DNA of 64,000 bases. It comes from CAYOEV01 sp964403075. GTDB lineage: Bacteria > Bacteroidota > Bacteroidia > Cytophagales > Cyclobacteriaceae. Below are positions 27,376 through 37,700 of this stretch, piece after piece. Under the pieces are notes generated by a model that was not told where the DNA came from, searched no databases, and worked only from the letters and a program-made list of their open reading frames with translations. A program made the translations under genes and the position numbers. Position 1 is the stretch's first letter. Each line of letters starts with the position of its first letter. The stretch lies in the NCBI GenBank assembly GCA_964403075.1, contig CAYOEV010000005.1, forward strand, positions 1 to 64,000, in the 5' to 3' direction.

Positions 27376-28282
27376 ATAAAATTTCCATCCATGCGTCACG
27401 TTCGGAATTGCGGGTTTCTCGTGAACGATTATGGTAGATGATGGATAAGTCAAAAGATGACCAGCTCATGAGTAATCCGCCCGCTACATCCAGTACCCAC
27501 TTCTCCGCAGTACGGGTCAATACAGATTCCGGGCCTGTGAGATTTCCCTCTATGGCTGAATTATAAATCACATACTCTGGTCCTAGCTTAATAAATAAGT
27601 TGGTTTCCACTTGAGTGGCTGATTTTAGTTTTTCTGAACCCAGATTACCGCCTGTTAAAACAGATTCTTTGATTGGTTTTAATTTACCACCTCGAATGAT
27701 TAAGTGGGCACTGCTGTAATTGAATGCCGTTCCAAGCGCAAGATTGTAGTTGGCCAATAACTCAATATTTTCGTTTCCTGCCAATGACTGGATCCAGTTG
27801 AAGTGCGCATTGACCACAGGTGCGTCGTTGATTTGAAAAGGCCAGCCCTTGGGTTCACCAAAACCAAACCACCGGTGCCAATAGGTTTGAATGGGCTCTG
27901 CCAGGGAAGGCTTACCCATGTAGCCGACTTCAGCATCAATGGTCCAAACATGTTTTGGATGGTAAAAAGAAAGAAATCCGGAAAATGTTAAATGACCTGC
28001 AAATGGACGGTCATACAGGGACGTATCCGTCAAGCTGATACTCTGGTTCGTGAAAATTCGATGATTGAAGGAGACGCCCTTGACTCGTTTGTGAAGTTTT
28101 GTGGTATCCAGTACACGATACCTAAGGTAAGTCCCCTGAGAATAATACCGATCGAGATAAATATCCAGGGTAAAGGCATCATTGTCCAGTTGCAGGGAAA
28201 TTTCTCTATCTAACCAGCGACCATTTTGTGCGTAGGAATAAAAGGCTAGGATTATACTTGCAGCTAGAATTAGCAGACGCAT
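27359..28282 (-). CDS. LpxR-like outer-membrane lipid A deacylase family protein
   Basis: About 307 residues from the ATG at 28282 (signal peptide MRLLILAASIILAFYS, then YAQ). The family pattern of LpxR (DUF2219), a beta-barrel esterase that removes 3'-acyl chains from lipid A, is visible: LQLDNDAFTLDIYLDRYYSQG near the N-terminus, and GKPSLAEPIQTYWHRWFG followed by PKGWPFQI in the middle, containing the conserved Gln/His region. The C-terminus ends in Phe (LFSQRF), as in barrel proteins. The length is typical. Activity on lipid A is inferred from the family only. Confidence 0.85.
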   Translation of the reverse strand: MRLLILAASIILAFYSYAQNGRWLDREISLQLDNDAFTLDIYLDRYYSQGTYLRYRVLDTTKLHKRVKGVSFNHRIFTNQSISLTDTSLYDRPFAGHLTFSGFLSFYHPKHVWTIDAEVGYMGKPSLAEPIQTYWHRWFGFGEPKGWPFQINDAPVVNAHFNWIQSLAGNENIELLANYNLALGTAFNYSSAHLIIRGGKLKPIKESVLTGGNLGSEKLKSATQVETNLFIKLGPEYVIYNSAIEGNLTGPESVLTRTAEKWVLDVAGGLLMSWSSFDLSIIYHNRSRETRNSERDAWMEILFSQRF

Positions 28283-28312
28283 AGAATTAAAAATATGCGG
28301 CAAAGATGGGCC

Positions 28313-29416
28313 ATGGAGGGATTTCTGAAAGATAAATTAGACGAAAGAATAAACGAAGGGAAGCTTCGCCAATTAAGAACGGGACTGTCCGGTGTTGATT
28401 TTGTTTCCAATGACTACCTTGGATTGGCAAGAAATGAGAGATTGGCAGCGAGTATCGAGGAGCGTTACAGCGCCATTGATTTTTTGGGAAATGGGGGCAC
28501 GGGCAGCCGATTGCTCTCAGGAAATCATCCACTTTACACTGAATTGGAGGCGTATTTAAAAACCCTTTTCCAATCAGAGGCGGTATTGGTCTTCAACTCG
28601 GGTTATGCTGCCAACCAAGGTCTCGTTTCCGCAGTGGCTCACAAAGGAGATACCGTATTGTACGATCAACTGTCGCATGTATGCCTCAAAGAAGGTGCCT
28701 GGCTCAGTCGTGCCACCACCCATGCATTTGAACACAATGACCCTGAGGCCCTGGAGAGGCATCTTAAATTGGTGAAGGGCCGCTGCTTTGTCGTAACGGA
28801 AACCCTATTTTCCATGGATGGAGATTTCGCACCCATCGGAGAGTTGCTGGAAGTTTGTGAACGATATGGGGCTCACTTGATTGTGGATGAAGCGCATAGC
28901 ACGGGGGTATACGGCAGAAATGGTAACGGCTGGTTACTTGAGCAGGGCTTTGCTGATCGGATTTTTGCAAGGGTTTATACTTTTGGAAAGGCGATGGGCT
29001 TGCACGGGGCCTGTGTGGCAGGTTCGCAGATACTTATCGATTACCTGATAAATTTTGGAAGAACATTTATTTACACGACTTCCTTGCCTCCGCATTCCAT
29101 TCTGGCAGTACAAGTTGCTTTTGAGTTTTTAGCCGAGCATCCAGAACTTCAGGAGAATCTGAAAAATAAAATCATACATTTCCGGACATTAATTGATACC
29201 CCTTCGCAGACTGCCATACACCCCATCATGGTGTCTGGAAATGAACAGGCCCGCACGCTCATGAATCATTTGTTGGCAAAAGGTTTCGACGCCCGTGCCA
29301 TACTGTCACCTACTGTTCCCCCTGGTGCGGAGAGGATACGTGTTTGTTTACACGTGCACAACTCACTGGAAGAAATTAATCAATTGGTCTCACAAATTTA
29401 TGCTCACCACTCATGA
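28313..29416 (+). CDS. bioF: 8-amino-7-oxononanoate synthase
   Basis: About 367 residues of the PLP-dependent alpha-oxoamine synthase family; it condenses pimeloyl-ACP/CoA with alanine in biotin synthesis. Motifs are FVSNDYLGLA, GTGSRLLSGNH, VDEAHSTGVYG (PLP-stacking Asp) and TFGKAMGLHGA with the PLP Lys. The ATG at 28313 gives the usual N-terminus (MEGFLKDKLDER); an ATG at 28295 would add six residues. The position upstream of bioD and bioA supports BioF over other family members. It overlaps bioD by four bases. Confidence 0.92.
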   Translation: MEGFLKDKLDERINEGKLRQLRTGLSGVDFVSNDYLGLARNERLAASIEERYSAIDFLGNGGTGSRLLSGNHPLYTELEAYLKTLFQSEAVLVFNSGYAANQGLVSAVAHKGDTVLYDQLSHVCLKEGAWLSRATTHAFEHNDPEALERHLKLVKGRCFVVTETLFSMDGDFAPIGELLEVCERYGAHLIVDEAHSTGVYGRNGNGWLLEQGFADRIFARVYTFGKAMGLHGACVAGSQILIDYLINFGRTFIYTTSLPPHSILAVQVAFEFLAEHPELQENLKNKIIHFRTLIDTPSQTAIHPIMVSGNEQARTLMNHLLAKGFDARAILSPTVPPGAERIRVCLHVHNSLEEINQLVSQIYAHHS

Positions 29417-30018
29417 GGTATTTCGTAACTGCCATTGATACTGATAGCGGAAAAACATTGGTAAGTGCCATTTTGGTGGAAATGCTAGGCGCCGATTACT
29501 GGAAACCTATTCAATCGGGACCTCCAAGTGATACAGCCACGGTACGTTCACTGGTGGCTAGGCAAGGCATAACCTATCACCCTGAGCGCTATGTGCTCAA
29601 TACCCCGGCTTCACCGCATTATTCAGCAATGTTGGACGGGGTTGCCATTGAGATGGAGACTTTCAACTGCCCCGAAGCCAATGAATTGGTGATTGAAGGA
29701 GCCGGAGGCGTGCTGGTACCCCTGAATGACAAGCACGTGGTCATTGATCTCGCAGAACAATTTGAGGCGACAATTGTCTTGGTGGCCAACCTTTATCTGG
29801 GGAGCATCAACCATACCTTATTGACAGCACAAGAATTAAAGCGCCGCGGGTTATCGGTCAGAGGCATCATTTTCAACGGTCCTTCTAATCCATCGAGTGA
29901 AGAAATTATTTTAAAAAAAACAGGATACAAACGCTTGTTGCACATACCTCAGACTGAACAAGTAAACCGTTCTTTTGTTTCACATTGCGCCACACAATTA
30001 CTTAAGCATTGGGAATGA
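29413..30018 (+). CDS. bioD: Dethiobiotin synthetase
   Basis: A 201-residue ATP-dependent carboxylase that closes the ureido ring of dethiobiotin. The P-loop is AIDTDSGKTLVS near the N-terminus, a variant of the usual GTDTxVGKT, and EGAGGVLVPL holds the conserved Glu. It starts within the bioF stop (ATGA) and its own stop overlaps the bioA start (ATGA). Confidence 0.93.
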   Translation: MRYFVTAIDTDSGKTLVSAILVEMLGADYWKPIQSGPPSDTATVRSLVARQGITYHPERYVLNTPASPHYSAMLDGVAIEMETFNCPEANELVIEGAGGVLVPLNDKHVVIDLAEQFEATIVLVANLYLGSINHTLLTAQELKRRGLSVRGIIFNGPSNPSSEEIILKKTGYKRLLHIPQTEQVNRSFVSHCATQLLKHWE

Positions 30019-31262
30019 AGAACTGGAAAACAATGGATAGCAATATCTGGCATCCTTTTGGGCCCCTACAGGGTAGGGAACAAATGTTGGTAGAAAAAGG
30101 TGCTGGTGCTTATTTATATTTAGAAGGTGGTAGAGAACTCGTTGATGGCATTTCTTCCTGGTGGGTCAATTTGCATGGTCACAGTCACCCCGTTATTGCC
30201 CGTGCCATTGCCGATCAGGCCTTACTGCTGGAGCAGGTGATTTTTGCTGGCTTCACTCATACTCCCGCGCTGCAACTGAGTCAAAATTTGTTGTCGGTTT
30301 TGCCCAAAGATCAACAACGCTTATTCTTTTCCGACGACGGGAGCACTTCCACGGAGGTGGCTATAAAACTGGCTTTACAGTATTGGTACAATCAAGGTAA
30401 ACCAAGAAAGAAAATCATTGCACTGGACGGGGCCTACCATGGAGATACATTTGGTGCCATGTCGGTGGGAGACCGTAGTCTTTGGACGGTGCCTTTTAAT
30501 GACCTCCTTTTTGAGGTCCACCAAATACCATTTCCAGAAGATGAGACGGCGGCAGTGCAAGCGATGAGGGCGATCTGTGACTCGGATACGGCTGCTTTTA
30601 TTTTTGAACCGCTTTGTCAGGGTGCCAGCGGCATGCGAATCTATCGGCCAGAAATTCTTGACCAGTTGATCAATATTGCCAGGGAGCAAGGAGTCATTTG
30701 TATCGCAGATGAGGTGATGACTGGATTTTATCGTACGGGAAAGTTTTTCGCATGCGATTACCTGGAAAACGATCCGGACATGTTTTGTTTATCAAAAGGC
30801 CTAACCGGAGGTTTTTTACCCATGGGTATTACCTGCGTCAATGAACGGGTAGTCGCTGCCTTCGACCATGACGACCTGAATCAAGCTTTTTGGCATGGCC
30901 ATTCTTACACCGCAAATCCGCTGGCCTGCGCGGCTGCGAATGCCAGTTTTGAACTTTTGATCGAAGAGGCTTGTCAGGCGAACATTCAACGTATTTCGCA
31001 AAAGCACAGCGCTTTTCTTCACGAAATAGGTCAGCACCACAAAGTTCAGCATGCAAATAGCCTGGGGACTGTGCTTGCAGTAAATTACCAGTCCACACAC
31101 CAAGGCTATACCGCTGATATCCGGGGCAGACTTTATGCGCATTTTTTGTCTCATGACCTGCTGCTTCGGCCCCTAGGGAATATTGCCTATGTTCTCCCGC
31201 CTTATGTAATCAGCGATACAGATCTGGATAGAATCTATGCGGCCATGTTGGCTTTTCACTAA
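30015..31262 (+). CDS. bioA: Adenosylmethionine-8-amino-7-oxononanoate aminotransferase
   Basis: About 415 residues, class III PLP aminotransferase that converts KAPA to DAPA with SAM as donor. Motifs are WHPFGPLQG at the N-terminus, GISSWWVNLHGH (the Trp-Trp of the substrate pocket), ALDGAYHGDTFGAMSVG, ADEVMTGFYRTG and CLSKGLTGGFLPM with the PLP Lys. The ATG at 30015 overlaps the bioD stop; an ATG at 30009 is also in frame. The bioF-bioD-bioA order is common in Bacteroidota; bioB and bioC are not in this window. Confidence 0.95.
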   Translation: MKNWKTMDSNIWHPFGPLQGREQMLVEKGAGAYLYLEGGRELVDGISSWWVNLHGHSHPVIARAIADQALLLEQVIFAGFTHTPALQLSQNLLSVLPKDQQRLFFSDDGSTSTEVAIKLALQYWYNQGKPRKKIIALDGAYHGDTFGAMSVGDRSLWTVPFNDLLFEVHQIPFPEDETAAVQAMRAICDSDTAAFIFEPLCQGASGMRIYRPEILDQLINIAREQGVICIADEVMTGFYRTGKFFACDYLENDPDMFCLSKGLTGGFLPMGITCVNERVVAAFDHDDLNQAFWHGHSYTANPLACAAANASFELLIEEACQANIQRISQKHSAFLHEIGQHHKVQHANSLGTVLAVNYQSTHQGYTADIRGRLYAHFLSHDLLLRPLGNIAYVLPPYVISDTDLDRIYAAMLAFH

Positions 31263-31302
31263 AAAGAGGCAACTGCGCATGAGGCTTTAGAAGTAATTTG
31301 AG

Positions 31303-31998
31303 TCAGGTGGTATTTCCGGAAAAGAGTTTGTTGAGTGCTGCGAGGTGACAAAATAGTATCGCGGGGACTACAGCGAGCGGCAGCCAAGTATAAGGAAAAA
31401 ATAACACCGCCCGATTAATATCGATTGGCAGCAATGGATCCGCGAAATAAGGAGTAGTCCAGATGGCTCTGATCACTACATTAAAAAGTAAACCCAAAGT
31501 AAGCAGGTTCCAGATGATGGCCCCTACGGGCCTAACTTTTCGACCGACTAAAAAAAGTGCTGCATATACTGCGGTTATGCCGGAAAGGATGTCATAGTTG
31601 GCGCCTTCAAAAGTTAATTCTTTCGGCATCCATCCATGAAGAAATAACCACCATAGGATTACTTCAATGGGGATTCTGACCAGGTGGATGTAGGTAAGTG
31701 TGGCCATCGGCATTTCCTGAATCGCTTCCCTGGTCCGTTTGAAAGCCATGATTGCCAGAATTACGAGCAAGACAAATGCCACAAAGACCAACAATCGGGG
31801 CGGCTCACTGGTGGTTACTTTGAAAAAGCCTCGAATGCTTAGCCACCCTGTCAGCAACAACCAGGTACCCATGCCTAAAAAGGCAAGAAATGCACGATAG
31901 CGGCCTCTTGCCTGTCTCACTGCGTAATAGAGAAAGCCAAACACCGTGGCGACACAGCTGACGAAGACCAGATGAATGTAGAGTGGGAGATCCGCCAT
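31303..31998 (-). CDS. Integral membrane protein of unknown function
   Basis: A 231-residue protein with about seven hydrophobic segments, starting LYIHLVFVSCVATVFGFLYY and including FVAFVLLVILAIMAF and IWNLLTLGLLFNVVIRA. The conserved-looking polar features are few: a Glu/Trp region (PIEVILWWLF) and Lys-Arg loops facing the cytoplasm. I do not recognise a transporter or enzyme signature. It is convergent with bioA (40-base gap) and divergent from the Nudix gene. Confidence 0.7.
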   Translation of the reverse strand: MADLPLYIHLVFVSCVATVFGFLYYAVRQARGRYRAFLAFLGMGTWLLLTGWLSIRGFFKVTTSEPPRLLVFVAFVLLVILAIMAFKRTREAIQEMPMATLTYIHLVRIPIEVILWWLFLHGWMPKELTFEGANYDILSGITAVYAALFLVGRKVRPVGAIIWNLLTLGLLFNVVIRAIWTTPYFADPLLPIDINRAVLFFPYTWLPLAVVPAILFCHLAALNKLFSGNTT

Positions 31999-32044
31999 AA
32001 CGTATTCCTTATACCTTAAATATAGGTGGTGCGGTATAATTTTT

Positions 32045-32052
32045 TATTTTTG
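32045..32052 (+). promoter_or_regulatory. -7 promoter element TATTTTTG just before the Nudix gene
   Basis: TATTTTTG is an exact match to TAnnTTTG and ends six bases before the ATG at 32059. It decides the start: a start at 32026 would lie upstream of the element. The resulting transcript would be leaderless or nearly so. Confidence 0.45.
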
Positions 32053-32058
32053 GTCTTC

Positions 32059-32694
32059 ATGGATTTCGATGCCCTCCTGGATTTCCTGGACAATCGGTTG
32101 CGTCGGCCCCTGCCAGGCCTGAAAGCCAATGAGCGCATGATGCCTCGAACATTGGAAGGAAAGAGGTTGCGGATGCGGCACGACGCTCCTCCCCGCGACA
32201 GTGCAGTGATGATCTTGTTGATGCCAGGTAGGGACGAGGTATGCTTTCCCCTGATTCAAAGACCGAATTACCCCGGCGTGCACAGTGGACAAATGGCGTT
32301 GCCCGGGGGAAGGAAGGAAAGTGAAGACCCTGATCTAATTTTTACAGCCCTGAGGGAAACCGAAGAAGAAATTGGGGTAAAGGCATCAGACATAAAAATT
32401 TTGGGAACACTCTCTTCATTTTTCATTGCTGCCAGTAACTATCAGGTTTTACCAACGGTGGCTTATCTGGACCAAAATCCTACATTTATACCGGAAAAAA
32501 AGGAAGTGGCGGAAGTGGTGACTGCCCGGGTCAGTCATCTCGTCGATGATCGGTATGTGAAGGAAAAAGAGATACCTGTTGGAGGTAATGTAAAATTGTG
32601 GTCACCCTATTTTGAACTTGAAAGGAAAGTAGTTTGGGGTGCCACGGCCATGATGTTGAATGAGTTTAGAGTCTTATTGAAAGAAAATGAGTGA
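32059..32694 (+). CDS. Nudix hydrolase, CoA pyrophosphatase (NUDT7/8-like)
   Basis: About 211 residues. The CoA-pyrophosphatase signature is visible: RPNYPGVHSGQMALPGGRKE (the UPF0035 and start of the Nudix box), then TALRETEEEIGV with the metal-binding Glu residues. The enzyme cleaves CoA or its derivatives to 4'-phosphopantetheine and 3',5'-ADP. The ATG at 32059 (MDFDALLDFL) fits the family and the promoter position. The stop overlaps the DUF819 gene by eight bases, linking the two. Confidence 0.9.
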   Translation: MDFDALLDFLDNRLRRPLPGLKANERMMPRTLEGKRLRMRHDAPPRDSAVMILLMPGRDEVCFPLIQRPNYPGVHSGQMALPGGRKESEDPDLIFTALRETEEEIGVKASDIKILGTLSSFFIAASNYQVLPTVAYLDQNPTFIPEKKEVAEVVTARVSHLVDDRYVKEKEIPVGGNVKLWSPYFELERKVVWGATAMMLNEFRVLLKENE

Positions 32695-33925
32695 ATCTTA
32701 TCCTGTAATTACCAACGATGCCGTTATTCTGGGTATTTTGTTGCTCATGTTGGGCGGTGTATTCATCACTTCAGCTAGTGACCGTCCTTTTTGGAAAAAG
32801 TTTTACCAGTATGTCCCGGCCCTTCTCGTATGCTACTTTCTCCCCTCATTGCTCAAGGCAGTAGGGTTGATCGACCCAACCGAATCCAAGCTCTATTTCA
32901 TGGCCAGCAGGTATCTGTTGCCTGCCAGTTTGGTCTTGCTGACCATCAGTGTAGACTTAAAAGAAATTATTAAGTTGGGGCCCAAAGCAGTGACCATGTT
33001 TTTGAGTGGTACGCTGGGCATCATCATCGGTGGGCCCATCGCTATTTTAATTTTTCAACAAATAATGCCAGAATTGGTGGCAGGAGACGTTTGGCGCGGA
33101 ATGACCACCATAGCCGGTTCATGGATTGGAGGTGGAGCCAATCAAGCGGCGATGAAAGAGGTTTTTGCGGTGAATGATGTCATTTTCTCTCGAATGGTCA
33201 CGGTAGATATCATTGTGGGAAATATATGGATCGGGGTGCTCATCGCCCTTGTCGCTGCTGCAAAAATTATCGATCGGAAATTAAAAGCGGATGCCAGTGC
33301 CATCGAACATTTAAAAGACAAAATGGATGCCTACCAGAAGCGAATGGAGCGAATCCCATCGCTGACGGACTTAATGAAAATTTTGATGGTCGCTTTTTCC
33401 TGTACTGGGCTGGCACATTTTGCGGGTGATTTCATAGCGCCGGCACTAGCCTCGGCCTATCCGGGACTGTCAGACTATAGCCTTACCTCAACCTTCTTCT
33501 GGATTGTACTTACCGCCACCATGCTTGGTGTCGCTTTGTCGTTCACAGAATTTCGATCCCTGGAGGGAGTCGGTGCTTCGCGCATGGGTCGCGCTTTTGT
33601 ATATGTTTTGGTGGCGACGATCGGAATGAATATGGACATCCTGGCCATCGTCACTAACTGGCAGCTGTTCTTTTTGGGATTTATGTGGATGGTCATACAT
33701 GTGCTGATCCTGGCCTTTGTTGCCTGGCTCATCAAGGCACCCTATTTCTTTATCGCAGTAGGTAGTACAGCCAATGTAGGCGGGGCGGCATCTGCGCCGG
33801 TTATCGCCACTGAATTTCACCCTTCCCTGGCACCTGTAGGTGTTTTAATGGCTGTTTTGGGTTACGTAGTAGGTACACTAGGTGCTTATGGCTGTGGATT
33901 GCTGATGCAGTGGGTCGCCAGATAA
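32687..33925 (+). CDS. DUF819-family integral membrane protein
   Basis: A 412-residue, roughly eleven-span membrane protein of the DUF819 (YjcL-like) family. Recognisable stretches are SWIGGGANQAAMKEV in the first half and STANVGGAASAPVIA in the second half, two related helix-hairpin motifs that suggest an inverted repeat as in secondary transporters. Substrate and direction are unknown. It is translationally coupled to the Nudix gene by an eight-base overlap. Confidence 0.88.
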   Translation: MSESYPVITNDAVILGILLLMLGGVFITSASDRPFWKKFYQYVPALLVCYFLPSLLKAVGLIDPTESKLYFMASRYLLPASLVLLTISVDLKEIIKLGPKAVTMFLSGTLGIIIGGPIAILIFQQIMPELVAGDVWRGMTTIAGSWIGGGANQAAMKEVFAVNDVIFSRMVTVDIIVGNIWIGVLIALVAAAKIIDRKLKADASAIEHLKDKMDAYQKRMERIPSLTDLMKILMVAFSCTGLAHFAGDFIAPALASAYPGLSDYSLTSTFFWIVLTATMLGVALSFTEFRSLEGVGASRMGRAFVYVLVATIGMNMDILAIVTNWQLFFLGFMWMVIHVLILAFVAWLIKAPYFFIAVGSTANVGGAASAPVIATEFHPSLAPVGVLMAVLGYVVGTLGAYGCGLLMQWVAR

Positions 33926-34010
33926 CAACCCAGATTTTATACTTGCCAAAAACAAACATCTTTCAAGTAAAACCGAATAATTTTATTCTATTTAAACTCA
34001 CACCGAAGAG

Positions 34011-34661
34011 ATGACAGCCAAGCACCTTACCGTTCCCATTTCCCTACCATATTTCACACTAAATGCACTCACTGAAAACACGGATTACATCTGGATGGTG
34101 GCGCATGGTTATGGTCAACTGGCGCAATACTTCATTCGTAAATTCGATCAACTCGATCCTGAAAGGCATTTTATTATTGCCCCACAGGGCTTGTCAAAAT
34201 TTTACCTGGAGGGGGAGCTGTCGGGAAGAGTGGGTGCCTCCTGGATGACTAAGGAGGATCGACTGACTGAGATTGACAACCAGCATCGAATGATTGAAGC
34301 CATTTGGCGCAAAGAGGTGCCGGATCGGAAAGATAGAAAACTGATTTTTTTCGGATTCAGCCAAGGCGCAGCTACAATTGTGAGGTATTTGGCCAGTACG
34401 CGTGAAGTACCGCATGCATTGGTGCTCTGGGCAGGTAGTTTTCCGCACGATGTAACGGCAGATAACCTTGCACATCTTCCTGCCGAGATGCCGGTGAAGT
34501 ATTTCACGGGAAAGTCTGACCCTTTTCTGAATGAGGAGGTGTATGCACGGCAGTTGCAATTGGTGAAAGATGTTATGGGCCGCAAACCTGAGGTGGTGGT
34601 GTTTGATGGTGGTCACACAGTAATTAGGGAGTTACTCCCACGTGTGTATCAGGACCTTTGA
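34011..34661 (+). CDS. Alpha/beta-hydrolase, phospholipase/carboxylesterase type
   Basis: A 216-residue alpha/beta hydrolase. The nucleophile elbow is FFGFSQGAATIV (Ser near residue 120), an Asp in YFTGKSDPFL and a His in VVFDGGHTVI complete the triad. There is no signal peptide. It resembles small esterases of the YpfH/acyl-protein-thioesterase group, with unknown substrate. It lies alone after the DUF819 gene with an 85-base gap. Confidence 0.87.
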   Translation: MTAKHLTVPISLPYFTLNALTENTDYIWMVAHGYGQLAQYFIRKFDQLDPERHFIIAPQGLSKFYLEGELSGRVGASWMTKEDRLTEIDNQHRMIEAIWRKEVPDRKDRKLIFFGFSQGAATIVRYLASTREVPHALVLWAGSFPHDVTADNLAHLPAEMPVKYFTGKSDPFLNEEVYARQLQLVKDVMGRKPEVVVFDGGHTVIRELLPRVYQDL

Positions 34662-34694
34662 ATAAGTCGTCGAACATTCTTAATCAGAATTAGT

Positions 34695-34702
34695 TATTTT
34701 CG
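34695..34702 (+). promoter_or_regulatory. Possible -7 element TATTTTCG upstream of the tricorn-like protease
   Basis: TATTTTCG matches TAnnTTTG with one mismatch, 53 bases before the ATG at 34756. It lies in the only intergenic gap before this gene. No clear -33 element is seen. Confidence 0.25.
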
Positions 34703-34755
34703 TTTTCTCATGTGCAATTTCCATGCGCATTTTTGCGACTAACCACTTACAACTC

Positions 34756-37700
34756 ATGAAATATTTCTGTAGCTTATTCCTGCTTTTTTTTCTTACAGTC
34801 ACGGTCATGGCGCAACCCTTGGTGCGCCGCCCTGCGATCAGTCCCGATGGTGAGTTGCTTGCTTTTTCCTATCAGGGCGACATTTGGACCGTGCCTCTGA
34901 CCGGGGGTAGGGCTTTTCGTTTGACGATTCACGAAGGATATGAGTCTATGCCCATATGGAGTCAGGATGGCAGTCGACTCATTTTCCCGAGCGATCGATT
35001 TGGCAATATGGATATTTTTAGCGTATCTGCAAGCGGGGGTACGCCCACGAGGCACACTTACCACTCGGGCTCCGATGTTCCTTACAGTATCATGAAGGAT
35101 GGTTCTGTGTTATTTACAACCAACCGGATTTATTCAGAAGTGGAGCGCGAAGACGAAATTTATCGCATACCTGCATCCGGAGGTACCCCTGTCCGCTTCA
35201 TGGATGCACTGGGTTTTGACCCTGTCGTGTCGCCGGATGGCACCAAAGTGGCATTTGTCCGCGGCACTTGCCGCATTGACCGTGAAGCTTACCAGGGGCC
35301 CGCTAACCGGGACATTTGGATTTATGATAGGTCCAGTGACAGCTACATGCAGTTGACCAAGTATGATGGCAACGACTTTAACCCGCTGTGGTTGGACGAC
35401 AATACCCTCACCTATTTATCCGCTAAAAGTGGTAAGTACAACGTACACAAAATCTCGTTAGATGGTACAGATACTCAATTAACGAATAATTCTGATTTTG
35501 GGGTCTTCAGTTATAGTATTAGTCCGGCCAGTGAGCGACTGGTTTACCAATCCGGTCACCAAGTGATGGTGCATGAAATGAATACAGGATCAGAGCGGCT
35601 GATTGAGATTGATGTGGCGGGTGACTACAGATTTGATCGGGTAGTAGCCAAGACGATCAAGAACGGCGTAGATGAGATGGCCATTTCGCCGAATGGTAAA
35701 TACGCAGCTTATGTAGAACGAGGAGAAGTGTTTGTGACTCGTAATGATAAAGAGGATATGCGCAGTGTCAATTTGTCCAACCATGTCGCGCGGGAATCGG
35801 ATGTGGAGTGGCTGAATGATGAAAACCTCCTTTTTCTGTCCGACAGAGAAGGGCAATATGATATTTATCTGGTTAGGTCTGCTGATCCTGACAAAAAAAA
35901 TCTTTTCAAAACCTTGAAGCGTGAAACAATTCGGCTGACCAATACAGCCGAAGAGGAAACATACATCAATGTATCTCCTGATGGCAGGCAAATGGTGATT
36001 AGAGAAGGGTGGGGTTATGGCAGTGGAAAATTAATGGTGGCGGACATTTCGGCTACCGGCGCGCTTTCCGGTATAAAAACGCTGGTGGAAGGTTGGAACG
36101 CGCCGGATAATGTGGTTTGGTCTCCGGACAATAGTTGGCTGGCGTACGCCCAATCGGATTTGAATTTCAATCAGGAAGTATTTATTCATGCTGCTGATGG
36201 ATCTAAAGCGGCAGTAAATGTAAGTATGCATCCCAAGTACGACGGTAACCCTGTGTGGAGCCCGGACGGCAGTAAACTTGGATTTATATCTCAGCGTAAC
36301 AATGGTGACAACGACGTATGGTTTGTTTGGTTAAAAAAGTCGGACTGGGAAAAATCGCAAGACGAATGGAAACGTGAGGAATTGGAAGATGATAAAGACG
36401 AAAAAAACGAAAAAGATGATCAGGCTTCAGAAGATCGGTCGGTTGAGATAAAGATTGATTTCAACAGAATTTATGAACGTCTTGAGCAGGTGACGGCTTT
36501 TGCTGGCGGAGAAAATGATTTTGCATTTGACGCAGAAGGGACTTTCATTTATTATGCCACAGGTAGGGATTGGAGAAGAGACCACAAGGTGGAAAGCAGT
36601 CTGTATAAAATAAAATGGGACGGAAGTGAAAACGAGGAAATCAAAGGATTTAAGGGTCCTGGAGGATTGGTTCTCGGACCTAAAAAAGAATATCTGTATG
36701 TTTTGACCGATGGTGGCACGATGAAGCGGCTAGCATTGAGTGGAGACAAAGAGGAGACTTTGTCAGTTACCTCCAAACTTGAAGTGGATTACCCTGCCGA
36801 ATTGGAACAGTTATTTGAGGAAGGTTGGCGCGCACTAAATGCCGGTTTTTACGACCCAGAGTTCCATGGGCGAAATTGGACCAGTCTTAAGACTTCCTAC
36901 AAGCCTCTGGCTTTGTCGGCTTCTACCAAAGAGGACTTCCAATATGTATTTAATCTAATGCTTGGTCAACTAAATGCCAGCCATATGGGTATGTATCGCG
37001 GAGAAAACCAGAAGGAAACTCAGGAGCAACAAACTGGACTGTTGGGTGTGGAAGGAGAGAATGTAAATAATGGGTTCAGAATTACTAAAATTTTACCAGG
37101 TAGCCCGGCTGATCGGACAGAAAGTCGACTGCTTGTGGGCGACGTTATTCGATCTGTTAATGCACAGAATGTAAATGCCAGCACCAACTTCTTTCATTTA
37201 ATGGAGGGTACCCGTGGTGAACAGGTTTTACTACAAGTGCTCAGGGGAAAATCTGTGGAAGATGTGGTCATCTGGCCGGTAAGCTCACTACGGAGCGCGC
37301 TGTATGACAACTGGGTGAATGAGTGCCGAAAACTGGTAGAAGAATACTCAGCCGGCAGATTGGGTTACCTACATATACAGGGGATGAACTGGACCAGCTT
37401 TGAGCGGTTTGAGCGAGAGTTGATGGCGGCAGGTTACGGCAAAGATGGTATTCTGATTGATGTGCGCTACAATGGGGGTGGATGGACAACGGATTATCTA
37501 ATGGCCGTACTTACCGTGCGGCAGCATGCCTACACGGTGCCCAGGGGGGCTACAGAGTCATTGCAAAACCATACGAAATACCAGCAAACTTATCCTTTTG
37601 GAGAGCGCCTGCCTTTGGTGGCCTGGACGAAACCCAGTATTGCGCTATGCAACGCCGACAGTTACTCCAACGCGGAGATCTTCTCTCACGCTTACAAAAC

